Notes under the pieces: model-generated
Databases searched by the model: none
Told to the model about the DNA's origin: nothing
The model's input: only the letters and a program-made list of their open reading frames with translations
Shown here: positions 39,170 to 49,796 of the stretch, piece by piece
Layout: each line of letters starts with the position of its first letter
Position numbering within the stretch: position 1 is the first letter of the stretch
Assembly: GCA_951799405.1 (NCBI GenBank)
Contig: OX637357.1
Coordinates: 1,505,993 to 1,569,992 of the forward strand
Direction: 5' to 3'
Length of the DNA stretch: 64,000 nucleotides
Source of the DNA: Agapetus fuscipes
Lineage: Eukaryota; Arthropoda; Insecta; Trichoptera; Glossosomatidae
Translations under genes and position numbers: made by a program

Positions 39170-39490
39170 ACATGTATGGAAATCACCAAGACAGAATGGA
39201 TGATGAACGACTAACAAAGAAAGTTTACAGTGGAAATGTCAGAGGAAAAGCGTAGAAGACGAAGACTGAGAGAGGAATGGATAGACCAAATAGGTGAACT
39301 TGCGAAAGAATGGAACCTGCAGAGTGAGAATAAGAGAAGAGTATGTATGAGGAAAGTGATGTATACTGAAGAGATGAAAGAGATTTGCAAGGACAGAAAA
39401 AAGTGGAGACGCATCTGCGGAAGTACCGGCCACCCTAGTGGAACGGCAGCAGAATACAGTAACAGCATGGTAACAGTAACAGTATGAAAG
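39170..39490 (+). pseudogene. LINE-A2 C-terminal fragment with (CAGTAA)n tail
   Basis: Plus codons for MDDERLTKKVYSG-type, REEWIDQIGELAKEWNLQSE, MKEICKDRKKWRRICGST, then a tail of CAGTAACAG units (39461-39485). A one-base shift near 39245 separates the first two blocks. Confidence 0.75.
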
Positions 39491-39539
39491 GCACTTCATA
39501 CACTATTCAGCGCGTTTAACACGTATTGATGACTATTTC

Positions 39540-39670
39540 ATGCTTAGTCGTCGTGCAGAGCGGGTGTCTCCTGAAGACGTTGGCTTCGTCACTAACGAAA
39601 CGTCAAGATTGAAGCTCTCTTAAAACGGTTCATCAAATATCCGAATTTTTTGTTAACTGTGTTGTAATTA
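39540..39670 (+). mobile_element. H-family copy
   Basis: Contains the core at 39571-39604 and downstream ACGGTTCATCAAATATCCGA shared with 36604-36624. Confidence 0.6.
39571..39604 (+). ncRNA. Hammerhead-like core
   Basis: CTGAAGA, stem GTTGG/CTAAC with one G-U pair, then GAAACGTC. The loop differs from the 36878-36911 copy while the stem is kept. Confidence 0.45.
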
Positions 39671-39832
39671 TAATTGTAAATAGTACGAGTAAGTTATAGA
39701 GTAAAAAAAATCACTTTAATTTTTCAGAATTTTATTTACATACCTTGAGCTCTCCAAATTGTATTTTCAGGTTTCAGCTACTTCAATTGCACCTGAAAAA
39801 AAGTAAAACTAATATTAATTACAAGTGAAAAG

Positions 39833-40030
39833 AATCTTACATTATCCGGCGAAGACCTTCCGTCACTTAATTAAATATATAGCTTTGTATGAGCATCCCT
39901 GTGTTGTGGGTCCTTCTGACACATACATACAGGACGGGTACGAGGAGGGTTTGAGCATGTCCTGGTGCAGGACAACTCATTTCCGTCGAAACCTCAAAAA
40001 TTTTTTGGCCGACGAATACAAGACTTTTTA
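39833..40030 (+). repeat. R5 dispersed repeat
   Basis: Plus-strand copy of 29775-29930 (TGTGGGTCCTTCTGACACAT, CGGGTACGAGGAGGGTTTGA). Confidence 0.6.
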
Positions 40031-40300
40031 ACAGTTCCTATGGGCTGTAAAAAGTATATCTCATTAAGAACAATCACAAAAGTAGGTATTACAATTTTCT
40101 CAATCAAACTTTTCTTTAAAGAAGAATGTTAAATTTGAATGTTTCGTACCTTTGCGGGAAGTATCCCTGAGCGGCGTCGTCAGGGCACACTTCGTTACCC
40201 ACGAATCCTATGATTGGATTACAATCATCATAATTTGCCGCCGTTCCCTGCTCCTCCTGTGTAATTTTATTCTTTCGTGACTTTTCTCGAAAGCCTAACC
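40031..40300. other. Unassigned spacer
   Basis: No recognisable feature. Confidence 0.35.
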
Positions 40301-40307
40301 GTCACTC

Positions 40308-40610
40308 CAGTGCTTGTTTGGCTTATCTACCACTTGATTCAAAGATGACCTTTAAATGAAATTGTCTTAAAAAATCATATTCTACAAAATCTGAACTAAG
40401 AAAAAAACAGAAAACACGATAGTGTGAGAGTTGTTGTAAATATTTTTAAAATCAATTTTCAGTTTTCGTATGACACATTGGTCCAGTACATATACAAACA
40501 TTGCTCGTGTAAAATTACCTCTGTTGGAGATAATACAAACAAGCATTAAGGTGACGTAACGGTGTTATTCATACACAGCAAATCCATGGCTCAACCACCA
40601 GCTAACGCGA
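40308..40610 (-). repeat. E4 dispersed repeat
   Basis: CAGTGCTTGTTTGGCTTATC at the left; the CATTGGTCCAGTACATATAC and AACATTGCTCGTGTAAAATT blocks as in 17630-17670. Confidence 0.7.
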
Positions 40611-40889
40611 ATAGAACAAATGCTTAGTGAATAAAACTACAAGAAATAAGTGAATTTTCTTTGTATTGATTGTAAATTCTATTAGAACATAAACGTGGTG
40701 TATTTGAAACAAGAATATCCTATTTAATTAAACAAACGATAATATATCAATCTGTATCTAGTGGTAATGTCTCGGACTTGTAAATGGAACGTCGTGGGTT
40801 CGAATCCCGGCTGACCTCAAAAAATATACATTCACATTTTCCAACATGCGCTGGGTTGACAAATTCTTATACCTCAACTAAAATCCAAC

Positions 40890-41165
40890 GATGCTATTAA
40901 AACTCTTTTGATGTACCCAAATGGACAGCTACATTCCTCAAAAAATGGCTGTGGTCTACCCACCACAAGGAGTGAAGCTCCCAACACCTCACCTTCATCA
41001 TCTACAAATCTGCCGATTCCCGAACTCCTACAAAACTCACAGATTATTAAGCTGATGTCCCAAATTTTTACTTACCTTTTGACAAATATTAACAGTGATT
41101 CTCCACTTGACATTATACCTTCCTCTGCAATTAAATCTGGATCTGACTCCACTGTACAGAAATGA
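40890..41165 (+). pseudogene. ORF1 C-terminal remnant of the LINE
   Basis: An open frame from the truncation point to a stop at 41163-41165. It is Ser/Thr/Pro-rich with a hydrophobic helix near IIKLMSQIFTYLLTNI. Its stop overlaps the ORF2 ATG as ATGA, the arrangement often seen between ORF1 and ORF2 in such LINEs. The Gag-like zinc knuckles expected upstream have been lost with the truncation. Confidence 0.65.
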
Positions 41166-42079
41166 ATAGATCCAATAGAGTCATCTCTGTTCTACAGTGG
41201 AATGCACGTAGTGCTATAAGCAATAAACCAGATATTTTATACCTTTTAAACAATCACAAAATTCAAATTTCCGCAATATCAGAAACCTGGATAAGGCCAC
41301 ACTTCACCTTCAATATACCAGGGTATTCGTGTGTAAGGTGCGATAGAATGGAGGGAAGGGGGGGTGGGGCAGCACTGCTGGTGTGTTCAGCCCTCACTTT
41401 CACACAAATTAGCTTACCTTACAATCCACTTCTAGAAGTTGTTGCCATAATAGTAAACAACATAGGATTTGTTTCCCTGTATATCCCTCCGGATACTGGA
41501 TTTGATAAATATTACTGGGATTCTATAATCCATCTTCTCCCCCCCTCTTTCTTCCTCCTTGGAGATTTTAACGCGCATAGCCCAGTATGGGGCTGCCATA
41601 ATACAAATAGTGCAGGAAACCGACTGTTAAACTTTATTGATGCCCATGACATGTGCATCCTTAATGATGGCTCTGCTACTAGGCTGGCACCAGCGAACCA
41701 GAATCAAAGTGCGTTGGACCTGTCCCTATGCACTAAAGAGCTGGCGAGCATCGTGGATTGGATGATAACATACGACTCATTATCCAGTGATCACTTCCCT
41801 ATAATCTTATCTATTAGGACAAACTCTTATCATGACACCTCAAAGAGCTACCGAAGCCTTTACAACATACACAAGGCTGACTGGGGTAGGTTTATAGAAA
41901 CATTGGAGAGTGAGATCAGCAATATTGAAAAGTCTTTCAACAAAAATGCTTCTGTTCAAAATAACTACAATAACTTCTTTCAAATAATCCAAAAGGCAGC
42001 TAATGAAGCAATTCCTAAGAAAACAGGAGGTATGAAGCCAAGAAAATATGTACACTCCATGGTGGGATGGGGAGTGTGA
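41162..42079 (+). pseudogene. ORF2 part 1: APE-type endonuclease
   Basis: Residues 1-220 form an apurinic-type endonuclease: QWNARS (12-17, metal-binding Asn), SETW (40-43, Glu41), GDFNAHS (134-140), a SALDLSL block (183-189) and SSDHFPI (208-214, catalytic Asp-His). It nicks the target for target-primed reverse transcription. After residue ~295 the frame is wrong and stops at 42079. The Trp-Trp-rich start of the linker to the RT lies in the next frame from about 42054. The start ATG overlaps the ORF1 stop. Confidence 0.85.
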
Positions 42080-44891
42080 TCAATTGATTGAAACACGGAA
42101 AAAAGCTATGCTGAAATATAAATTAGATATGTCTATGGAGAACTTCCTGGATGCAAAAGCCGTTCAAGCAAAAACCAAAAAAATACTGAGACAGAAGAAA
42201 CGAGATGGGTGGAGTAAATTTTGCTCCTCTCTATCCCCAAATTCACCTTCATCATACGTATGGAATATGATTAAACGTTTTAGAGGCTCAATGGTTCCCC
42301 CTCGCCAGCTCCAGCACACTAGTACGTGGCTACCGGAATTTGTTAGATCTCTGGCTCCACTGTACGTTCCAAACTCTACTGAGACACCCCTTGAGGCTCA
42401 GCCAATGGTTGTTGATAATAATATACACAAGATCAACGCTTTTACGTTGGACGAGCTTAAATTATCTCTGAGCAAGACTAAAAACTCTTCGCCCGGTCTT
42501 GATTTAATCCCATACGCTGTCATAAGGAAACTTCCCGAGTCATATCTCAAATTTCTACTTAATATATACAATCAGACCTTATCTCAGGCTTCCATTCCCC
42601 ATGAATGTAAGTACCAACTAGTTGTCCCAATCCCGAAACCAGGAAGAGATCCGACTCTTGGATCATCGTATCGGCCCATAGCATTGTCCTCCTGCATAGC
42701 GAAGGTACTCGAGCACCTTATTAAAACACGGGTAGAATGGTTTTTGGAGAAGAATATTCTCCTGCCTAAATACCAATTCGGTTTCCGAAGGTCACTCAGC
42801 TGCATAGATAATATATGTACCCTTGTTACAGATATCCAACTCGGGTTCTCTAAGAAAGAATTTGTTGTAGCAGCGTTTTTAGACATTGACGCCGCGTATG
42901 ATAACGTCTGCCTCTATATGTTGTATAACAAACTAATAGAATTATCTATTCCAGTCCCTTTAGCAAAAGTAATATTTAACTTGTTAATTGATAGAAAAAT
43001 TGTCGTTAAGAACGATCAAGAAGAAATTACTAGAACAACCTGGAAGGGTCTACCACAAGGCTCTGTGCTAAGCCCACTCCTCTTCAACGCATACTGCTAT
43101 GACATCCAAAACGGCATGCACCAGGATTGCAACTTAATACAATATGCAGACGACATAGTCATGTACGCCGCAAATAAAAATATTGATAAAGCCGTTAACA
43201 CATTATCCGTTTCGCTTAACAAACTAAACAACTGGTTATTAGCACATTCGCTGAACATTTCCCCGCATAAATCAAAGATTCTAGTTTTCTCCAGAAAACA
43301 CAAGAATCCAACTGTGTCAATCTACCTTAACGGTTTTCATATCCCCCAAGTTGAAGAGATAAAATTCCTGGGAGTCAACATAGATAGGAAATTATCTTGG
43401 GCACAATTCATTAACTCAATAACGACTAAGTGCGAACAGAACACAAATATACTACGGGCAATTGCAGGGGTCTCGTGGGGCTCTCATCCATCCACCATGA
43501 GAAATATATACAACGCTCTGATTCGTTGCCATCTTGATTACGCCTGTTTTATATTAGATTCTCTCCCTATTCACCTGGAAACTAAACTGGAAAGAGTGCA
43601 GTCTAAATGTCTTAGGCTTATTGTTGGCGCTATGCAGTCGACTCCCATCAATGCTCTACAAGTAGAATGTTGCGAGATGCCAATACCCATTAGGAGGCGA
43701 TACCTTGCAGAGAGATTTCTTCTCAAACGCATAAGCTATCTCAACCATCCTCTCTTTAACAATATAGTCAAGTTAACACAATCTTATGACTCAAACAGAT
43801 ACTGGGCAAAAAAACGTAACCCTGTTTTATGTGTAGCGTATTCTACCATAACAAATACATATAAAGGACCTAAATTTCTCTTCCCTTCTCCCGTCTACAA
43901 TGTGCCAATCAAAGCTCTGCAAAAACTTCCCCACATTGTTGAAAACATTGGATTGAACAAGAGCTGCAATAAAGTTCATGAAGACTATAATGAGACATTC
44001 AACTCATATGTGAGAGAAAAATGGCCTGATCACACTCACATTTTTACAGACGGTTCTAAATTAACTCCAGACGGGAACAGTGGCTCTGCATTTGTTATCC
44101 CCATACTCGATATCGAGTCGGGATTCAAATTACCCCCGGAGGCCTCTGTCTACACGGCTGAATGTTTTGCCATGGAAAAAGCATTGCGCTCTTCTATAAC
44201 ATTAAATGAACATCGCTTTATAATTTTCTCCGACTCCCTCTCCCTCATTAACTGCTTGGCATCTCCACTTTCCATATTTTCGAGGAACCAATTAATTATA
44301 AATATTCGCTTACTCCTGCTAAAACTTGAAGAAAGGGGCAAGGATGTGGTGATTGTGTGGATCCCTGCACACTGTGGGATTGAGGGAAATGAAAGGGCCG
44401 ATTCCCTAGCCAAGCGGGCTGTTCAGCAAGGGAGTGCCCCGTCTGGATTTTCTATCCCAGAGAGCGACCAACTAAGGATCTTGGAGCGTGCCGCTGTTAG
44501 GAGGTGGAATGCCTCTTGGCATGGGAGCTCCAAGGGCCTCCGCTATAGAGGTGTTCAGGGAGCCATTCCATCTGGACCATGGTTTGCTGGAGCCAGACTG
44601 TCTAGAAACCACATCACCATTATCTGTCGTATGCGCTTTGGACACGTCAGACTAAACAACCATTTGTTTAAGTTGGGGCTTGTCGAATCCCCGGACTGTG
44701 ACTGCGGCCAAGATCTTGAAACTATAGATCATATTTTTTTTGGATGCCCCTTACGAGATGCATTAGATATTTATTTCAAATTCAAAAACATTTCATTTCC
44801 GGTAAACATAGAACACCTCTTGGCACTTAATTCCTCTAAAATTAATAGTATTTTGTTCAAATCAATTCTTAAAAACTGTATAAAAATCTAA
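42048..44891 (+). pseudogene. ORF2 part 2: reverse transcriptase, RNase H and CCHC end
   Basis: 947 open codons. RT fingers/palm: YRPIALSSCIAKVLEHL (208-224), FLDIDAAYDNV (277-287), GLPQGSVLSPLLFNAYC (334-350), the catalytic YADD (366-369) and FLGVNID (440-446). RNase H: TDGS (667-670), AEC (704-706), SDS (728-730) and ERAD (782-785), so all acidic catalytic positions are present, with HCGI before the last. C-terminal zinc-type motif C884-C886-H895-C900. The domain set is complete; only a single-frame shift near 42045-42060 and the lost 5' end inactivate the element. The nominal first ATG is not the native start, since this is the second part of ORF2. Confidence 0.9.
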
Positions 44892-44984
44892 AATCAACAC
44901 AAATAAGTTAAAAATTAATTCTTAAACATTCCTGCAACTAACAGATGAATCCACGGCTGTAACATCCTTCAGGGTGAGATGCCA

Positions 44985-45018
<34 letters not shown>

Positions 45019-45134
45019 AAAATCCAGTCACCAACTCACGCTTTCTATAACGACGACCAAGCTGGCAGAGGTCTCTTGAGGTGTGATTGGCACAAAAACA
45101 GTGCTCACCAAATAAATTATTCTAATGTTGCTAG

Positions 45135-45205
45135 ATATGACGCCGACCATACTGTAAAAAATAGATCACTACGCCATTTGCTATGTTCATTTTGAGATAT
45201 TTTTT
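45135..45205 (+). repeat. T-unit fragment
   Basis: ACGCCGACCATACTGTAAAA with TATGTTCATTTTGAGATA. Confidence 0.5.
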
Positions 45206-45239
45206 TTTGTAAAGTATATTCATTGAGCATGTGTAAGCA

Positions 45240-45560
45240 AACGCAACTAAGCTACACATATAATGTAACTTCTTGCCGCGTTATCCCCGAAGGGGTCGCA
45301 TGTGGCGAGTTCAACCTATTTATTGTTACAGATAAGGGGCCGGCCTTCAGGGCAACCACTTTAGCTGAAGTAGCGGTTTCTTAGCTCCCGAGAGGGCTGG
45401 TACTAATTTCTTGTGAAGGCTGAGTAAACCTTTCCGGTATTTCATTACGGGGTTTGAAATAGATATTGAAACGGGAAATCATTTCTGACACCCTCGGTGG
45501 GATACGAACCCGAGCTCACGGCATGGAATGCAAACACTCTTCCAACTGAGCTATCGACCG
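45240..45560 (-). mobile_element. SINE-2 full-length copy
   Basis: From CTAAGCTACACATATAATGT to CAACTGAGCTATCGACCG; the B-box complement GGGATACGAACCC has one change. Confidence 0.8.
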
Positions 45561-45564
45561 ATCA

Positions 45565-45655
45565 CATGAAATCACATGACATGAAATTAGATTGCCATGT
45601 GTCGTTATGTCATATGATGTTTTGCCACTATATCGTTCTACCATGGAAACAGCAT
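45565..45655 (+). repeat. 15-bp minisatellite remnant
   Basis: GCCATGTGTCGTTATGTCAT and neighbours. Confidence 0.5.
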
Positions 45656-45925
45656 TGCACACCCCCATGTATGTCTGTCTTATTGCCGACATGCGCAGGG
45701 TTGCCCCTCCTCCCTGCGGCTGGCTTTGCCGGTATTGAAACGTCGCCACGTAGCGGGCAAAAAATAAACCCGGGATGCAATTTGTCCGGTCATAAATAAG
45801 AGAGGCGGCGGGGGCAGGGTAATATCGGGGGATAAATCAAGGCTCGGAGAGTAAGGGGGCTTAAGGTACGTGCACAATGAACACACATACTTCATTTGTT
45901 CCTATTACACTGGGACTTGTCTTGT
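45656..45925. other. Unassigned spacer
   Basis: GC-richer than its surroundings, no recognisable gene; CTTGTCTTGTCTTGT microsatellite at 45918. Confidence 0.35.
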
Positions 45926-45929
45926 CTTG

Positions 45930-47465
45930 TCTTGTATCCTGCCGCCATTCCTCTAAGGGTGGCCGGTACCTCCACACAAGTGCCTCCACTTGACTCTGTC
46001 CTTGCATACTTCTTTCATCTCATCTAATTTCATCACTCTATTCATGCATGCTCTTCTCTTGTTTCCACTTTGTAAATTCCATTCATTCGCAATCTCACTT
46101 ATCTGATCAATCCATTCTTTCCTAGGTCTTCCCCTTCTACGCTTACCTATTACATCCCTTTTATACACTTTTTTTGTCAGTTGGTCTTCATTCATCCTTT
46201 CAATATGTCCAAATCATCGCATCACACTTCTTTGAACTTTCACTTTCACGCTTTCTTTTACCTTTAAACCTCAGTCAAATTCAACTTTACAAGCTCATTA
46301 TTGTGAAAATCCAAAAAACGGGCAATGTATGTGCCCAGTTATAAAAATAACAAGTACAGTAAAATACCTAGGTGTAATAATAGATGAAAATCTTTCTTTT
46401 AAAAACCATATTGGAGTATTATGCAACAGAATTCGTAAGTTGATATTTGTTTTTAAAAAATTGCGCCATATTGCAGACATAATGTTAATAAGGCGAGTTT
46501 ACTTTGCTTTATGCCAATCCTTGATAAGTTACTGCATCACCTCATGGGGTGGAGCAAATAAAACTCTGATACTAACCATTGAGAGAGCTCAGAGAGCAAT
46601 TCTCAAGGTGTCAACTTTCCGACCTTTCTTTTTCCCCACCAACATCCTATATAAGTCATGTAAAGTCCTAACAGTGCGACAGCTTTTCATTATGAGCATT
46701 GTCCTGAAACAACATGCAGCCATTACCTTCAGCACTGAGCTAGCAAATAAAAGGCGAAAGGATTTAGTCTGTCCACCAAAACTAGCAATTAGACATGCTT
46801 TTACAAAAAAATTCTATGTATTTTTAGGACCATTCCTTTACAATAGGCTAAATGCACTGATAGACATATATCCCTTAAATTACTTAAATTGTAAATTGAC
46901 TCTCCATGACACTCTACAAGACATGACCTACGAAGATACAGAGAAGCTCTTAATTGTAGTTGAGTAAATTTATGTTTCTATTTTACATTTGTTTATCCTA
47001 ATATCTTGAGTTAACTAAGTTTATAGTATTAGAACCAAGATTTAAGATGGTAGTATTAAAATATGAATTAATGTAATAATTATTATTTACTTAGGTATAT
47101 ATTGTGTACAAGCTCTCTACGCCTGAGATACAGGATTTCCTAGTTCAGGCACATGTATTTTTCTTATTAAGTTAAAGTTCTTATGTGTACAAATGTAATG
47201 TGAAGAGGTGTTTGTATAAATAAATAAATTATTATTATTATTATATTATTATTATTATTACTTCGCATTCATTCAGAACCCATTCGTTTCTCACTCTATC
47301 TTTCAGTGTTTTTCCTGTCATACTTCTCAAATGAGCTATTACTACGGTGCATACCTTATTTACTTCTCTTTCATTCACCGTCCACGACTCGCTTCCATAA
47401 ATCAGGGTCGGCAACAATATACAGTTGGGTACCGTCATTTTCATTTTCTTTGGGACCAGCCCCAC
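45930..47465 (-). pseudogene. LINE-A2 C-terminal region split by another LINE
   Basis: On the minus strand LTLIYGSESWTV-type codons and MTGKTLKDRVRNEWVLNECE lie at 47262-47465, and RWFGHIERMNEDQLTKKV-like, GRPRKEWIDQISEIANEWNL and MKEVCKDRVKWRHLCGGTGH codons at 45953-46262. The two halves are adjacent in the copies at 28813 and 54400, so 46266-47262 is an insertion. Confidence 0.8.
46266..47262 (+). mobile_element. CR1/jockey-like LINE 3' end inserted in LINE-A2
   Basis: Plus codons end in the C-terminal RT part: KYLGVIIDENLSFKNHI (thumb start), KLIFVFKKLRHIAD, LCQSLISYCITSWGGANKT, then RAQRAILKVS, to a stop at 46967. Translation is open upstream of the nominal ATG at 46329. A ~280-base 3' UTR and an (ATT)n tail (47225-47262) follow. 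5' truncated; YADD is not included. A short TTAC/CTT-like match at the two edges may be the target duplication. Confidence 0.8.
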
Positions 47466-47495
47466 AAAGATGCAACAGCAGGCAATAAAAAACGG

Positions 47496-47750
47496 AACTA
47501 AGCTACACATATAGTGTAACTTCTTGCCTGCGTTATCCCCGAAGGAGTCGCATGTGGCGATTCGGGACCTATTTAATTTTACGGATAAGGGGGCTGGCCT
47601 CAATACCAACCACTTTCAGTTGAAGTGGGGATTTACCAGCTCCCGGGGGGGCTGGTTCTCATTTCTTGTGAAGGCTGAGTAAGCCTTGAGATCGAACCCT
47701 TGCTCTAGGCATGGAATGCAAGCATTCTACCAATTGAGCTATCGACCTTC
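47496..47750 (-). mobile_element. SINE-2 copy with internal deletion
   Basis: AAGCTACACATATAGTGTAA to AATTGAGCTATCGACC; about 60 bases before the B-box region are missing. Confidence 0.75.
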
Positions 47751-47889
47751 TTAAAAGGGAAACAACTTATATATAGGGACTGGAAAATTTCGCGATCGCG
47801 ATAAAACGAATTTATTCGCGAATTTTGATGTTTTTACGCGAATAACGCGAAATTTGAGGTTTTACGCAAATATCGCGAATTTTCTTACT

Positions 47890-48004
47890 TTCGGTAGAAA
47901 TTGTGCGAAAAAGTTGTTATGTGTCGCTTCTGCAACGCAACTATTTTGTGGGAAAGAAAAGATTCCTGTGAAAACCCTTTGCAAGGTGCAAAGCACAGGA
48001 AAAA
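47890..48004 (+). pseudogene. BED-type zinc finger remnant inside the hAT-like element
   Basis: A plus frame includes CEKVVMCRFCNATI and a Cys-x-x-Cys ... His pattern ending KHRKNG, like BED/CGGBP1-type fingers found in hAT transposases. It is cut by the SINE-3 insertion. Confidence 0.45.
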
Positions 48005-48275
48005 TGGTCGGTGTTATAGCCGAGGGGGCCAAGTGGGCTGATCTTTCAACGTTGAAACACGCTAGAACGCTAGACGCGGTGTTCGATCCCCGCCTGGGTC
48101 ATTGGACCATAAATTTGACCCTGGTTCAACAAATGTAATTGGGTAATTATAAATTAATAATTAATTAAAATGAACAATACTCGTAATGAATTTTTCATTA
48201 ATGATATTTATATACCTGTTTCTGGCCAGGCAGAGTAGGTTGGTGAATTGCATTCCTATTCACAAATCTATTTTA
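48004..48275 (+). mobile_element. SINE-3 copy inside the hAT-like element
   Basis: tRNA-Ser-like head with ATAGCCGAGGGGGCCAAG (A-box region) and GTGTTCGATCCCCGC (B box), then GACCCTGGTTCAAC, an AT-rich body and GGCCAGGCAGAGTAGG near the 3' end. Confidence 0.65.
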
Positions 48276-48828
48276 TTAAAAAAATAAATGATAAGCAGAA
48301 CTGTTCTGGACATCCAAACAGACTTGAATCGTGACATCAATGAAATAGGAAATACATCAAGGGGTGAAGCTGCTGCTGGATTAGCCAAGAGCACAACTTG
48401 AGGCTTTCATAAAAGCCAACATCTCTCGAAAAAATTAGATAACTCTCATCTAGAGAGAAATTTAATATTTTAAAAGGATATTGCAGTGTACTCGGAGTGT
48501 CATTCAAATATTAATACTTTTTTCAATCAATGGTTTTTTGTAAGTTGTAACTCGTATTGATTCAGATGTTGTTTATTCATTGTTTTTGAAGGTACATATT
48601 GTTGTTTGTATAATAAATTGTAAATATTAGTAAAATCTATAGTTTTTCAATTACATAAACCTTTATTTCGATCAAATCAACCCTAAAAATTACACCGAAT
48701 CTCCCCGTTTATCATAAAAAATAACGCGAATTTCCCTGTTTTTGATCAAAAATAACGCGAATTTCCCAAAAAAATAACGCGAATTTCGCAAAAAATAACA
48801 CCACTTTTTTCCAGTCCCTACTTATATA

Positions 48829-48875
48829 GCATGGATGGTCAGACTCATTTCAACGTATAAGTAAAGGAACGTGCA
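48829..48875 (-). repeat. T-unit 5'-end fragment
   Basis: AGCATGGATGGTCAGACTC and ATAAGTAAAGGAACG. Confidence 0.5.
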
Positions 48876-48934
48876 ATTGAGTTCTAAAATTGCGATCACT
48901 TTTTCAAATAGATTCATTCTTTTAAATCATGTTG

Positions 48935-49026
48935 GCCGGCCCCTTAACCTACAAAAATAAATAAGTTCTACTCGCTTCGGGAAAAATGTGCAAGAAGTTA
49001 CACTATATGTGTAGCTTAGTTACGCC
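48935..49026 (+). repeat. SINE-2 3' fragment
   Basis: GGCCCCTTAACCTACAAAAA to ACTATATGTGTAGCTTAGT. Confidence 0.6.
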
Positions 49027-49795
49027 ACGTAACAAACATTTTCTTTAATTTATTATAGGATATGTGTGTTTTATAAGATACAATGAAAATATGCATTTTC
49101 TGTTAGTATCTGATACAACAAAAATCTAAAGAATAAACTAGTATTTTTTCTTAAGACTTATTAAGCTTCCTTTGTGAATTGTCCTTTACTTGTAGGATGA
49201 AGCAGGGGTGTGCCTGCTAGGGTCACTCGGCGCCCATTGTTGGGATTGCCCGCTCGGGATTTGAGAAGAGAGTGGTAGCCCTGCTACCAGAATTACTAAG
49301 CTTCTATCATGCATGATGTATAAATGTTATGTTAATTTAATTTAATTTTAGTGTGTAAGCTATATTATGTGTATGTCATAACCCTAAAAAAAAATAAACA
49401 AATGATAATTAACTATTAAAAACAAACAATAAACGAAATAAAATAAAAGTATAATAATATACTTTATTTGGGGACGCATGAATAGCGTCATCTGTTTTAT
49501 TTTTATTTAATTAGTATAAAGAAGCGAATATTCATGTTGGTTCTGTCACGAGCTGAAAAAAAAGTGCAAATTAAAATCGCGAGATGTCAGTAGTAACCTC
49601 TTTGGCACGGAGCGATGTGAAATTAGCAATGAATTCGACTTCCGTTTCTACCGTCGAGTAATGCAGACACGTGTTTCTGTGTCTCGAACGATTTGAAATT
49701 AAAACCCGAAAACACACATTACACATTGCCCCTACATTATTTGATTTTATAGCAGGGGCCCCTAACGTTGAAGATCAACCTCAAATTTAATCTAC
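49027..49795. other. Unassigned spacer
   Basis: A GC-richer island at 49190-49310 (GAAGCAGGGGTGTGCCTGCT) has no recognised identity; the rest is AT-rich. Confidence 0.4.
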
Positions 49796-49796
49796 A

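Larger units (their letters stand above)
40888..45014 (+). mobile_element. 5'-truncated EN-RT-RNaseH non-LTR retrotransposon (I/Nimb/Loa-like)
   Basis: Contains the end of ORF1, a frameshifted ORF2 with endonuclease, reverse transcriptase, RNase H and a CCHC end, and a ~30-base poly(A) tail at 44986-45014. It is flanked by a perfect 12-base duplication. The truncation lies inside ORF1, so no promoter is left. The RNase H domain places it in the group of I-like clades; the exact clade cannot be fixed by eye. Confidence 0.9.
40750..45128 (+). mobile_element. SINE-1 copy split by a 4.1-kb LINE
   Basis: SINE-1 tRNA and body sequence (GGTTCGAATCCCGG at 40797) runs to 40887; the 3' body and tail resume at 45015-45128 (ACGACGACCAAGCTGGCAG; GCTCACCAAATAAATTATTC). 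AACTAAAATCCA occurs at both edges (40876-40887, 45015-45026). Confidence 0.85.
47774..48820. mobile_element. hAT-like nonautonomous element with 8-bp target duplication (1047 bp)
   Basis: Ends TAGGGACTGGAAAA and its complement; CTTATATA on both sides (47766-47773, 48821-48828), the 8-base duplication of hAT elements. Both subterminal regions carry many CGCGAATTT / AATAACGCGAA repeats (four or more on each side), possibly transposase sites. An interior segment on the plus strand encodes a BED-like finger remnant with CRFCNATILWERKDSCEN and KHRKNG. A SINE-3 sits at 48004-48275. No DDE transposase frame survives. Confidence 0.8.
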
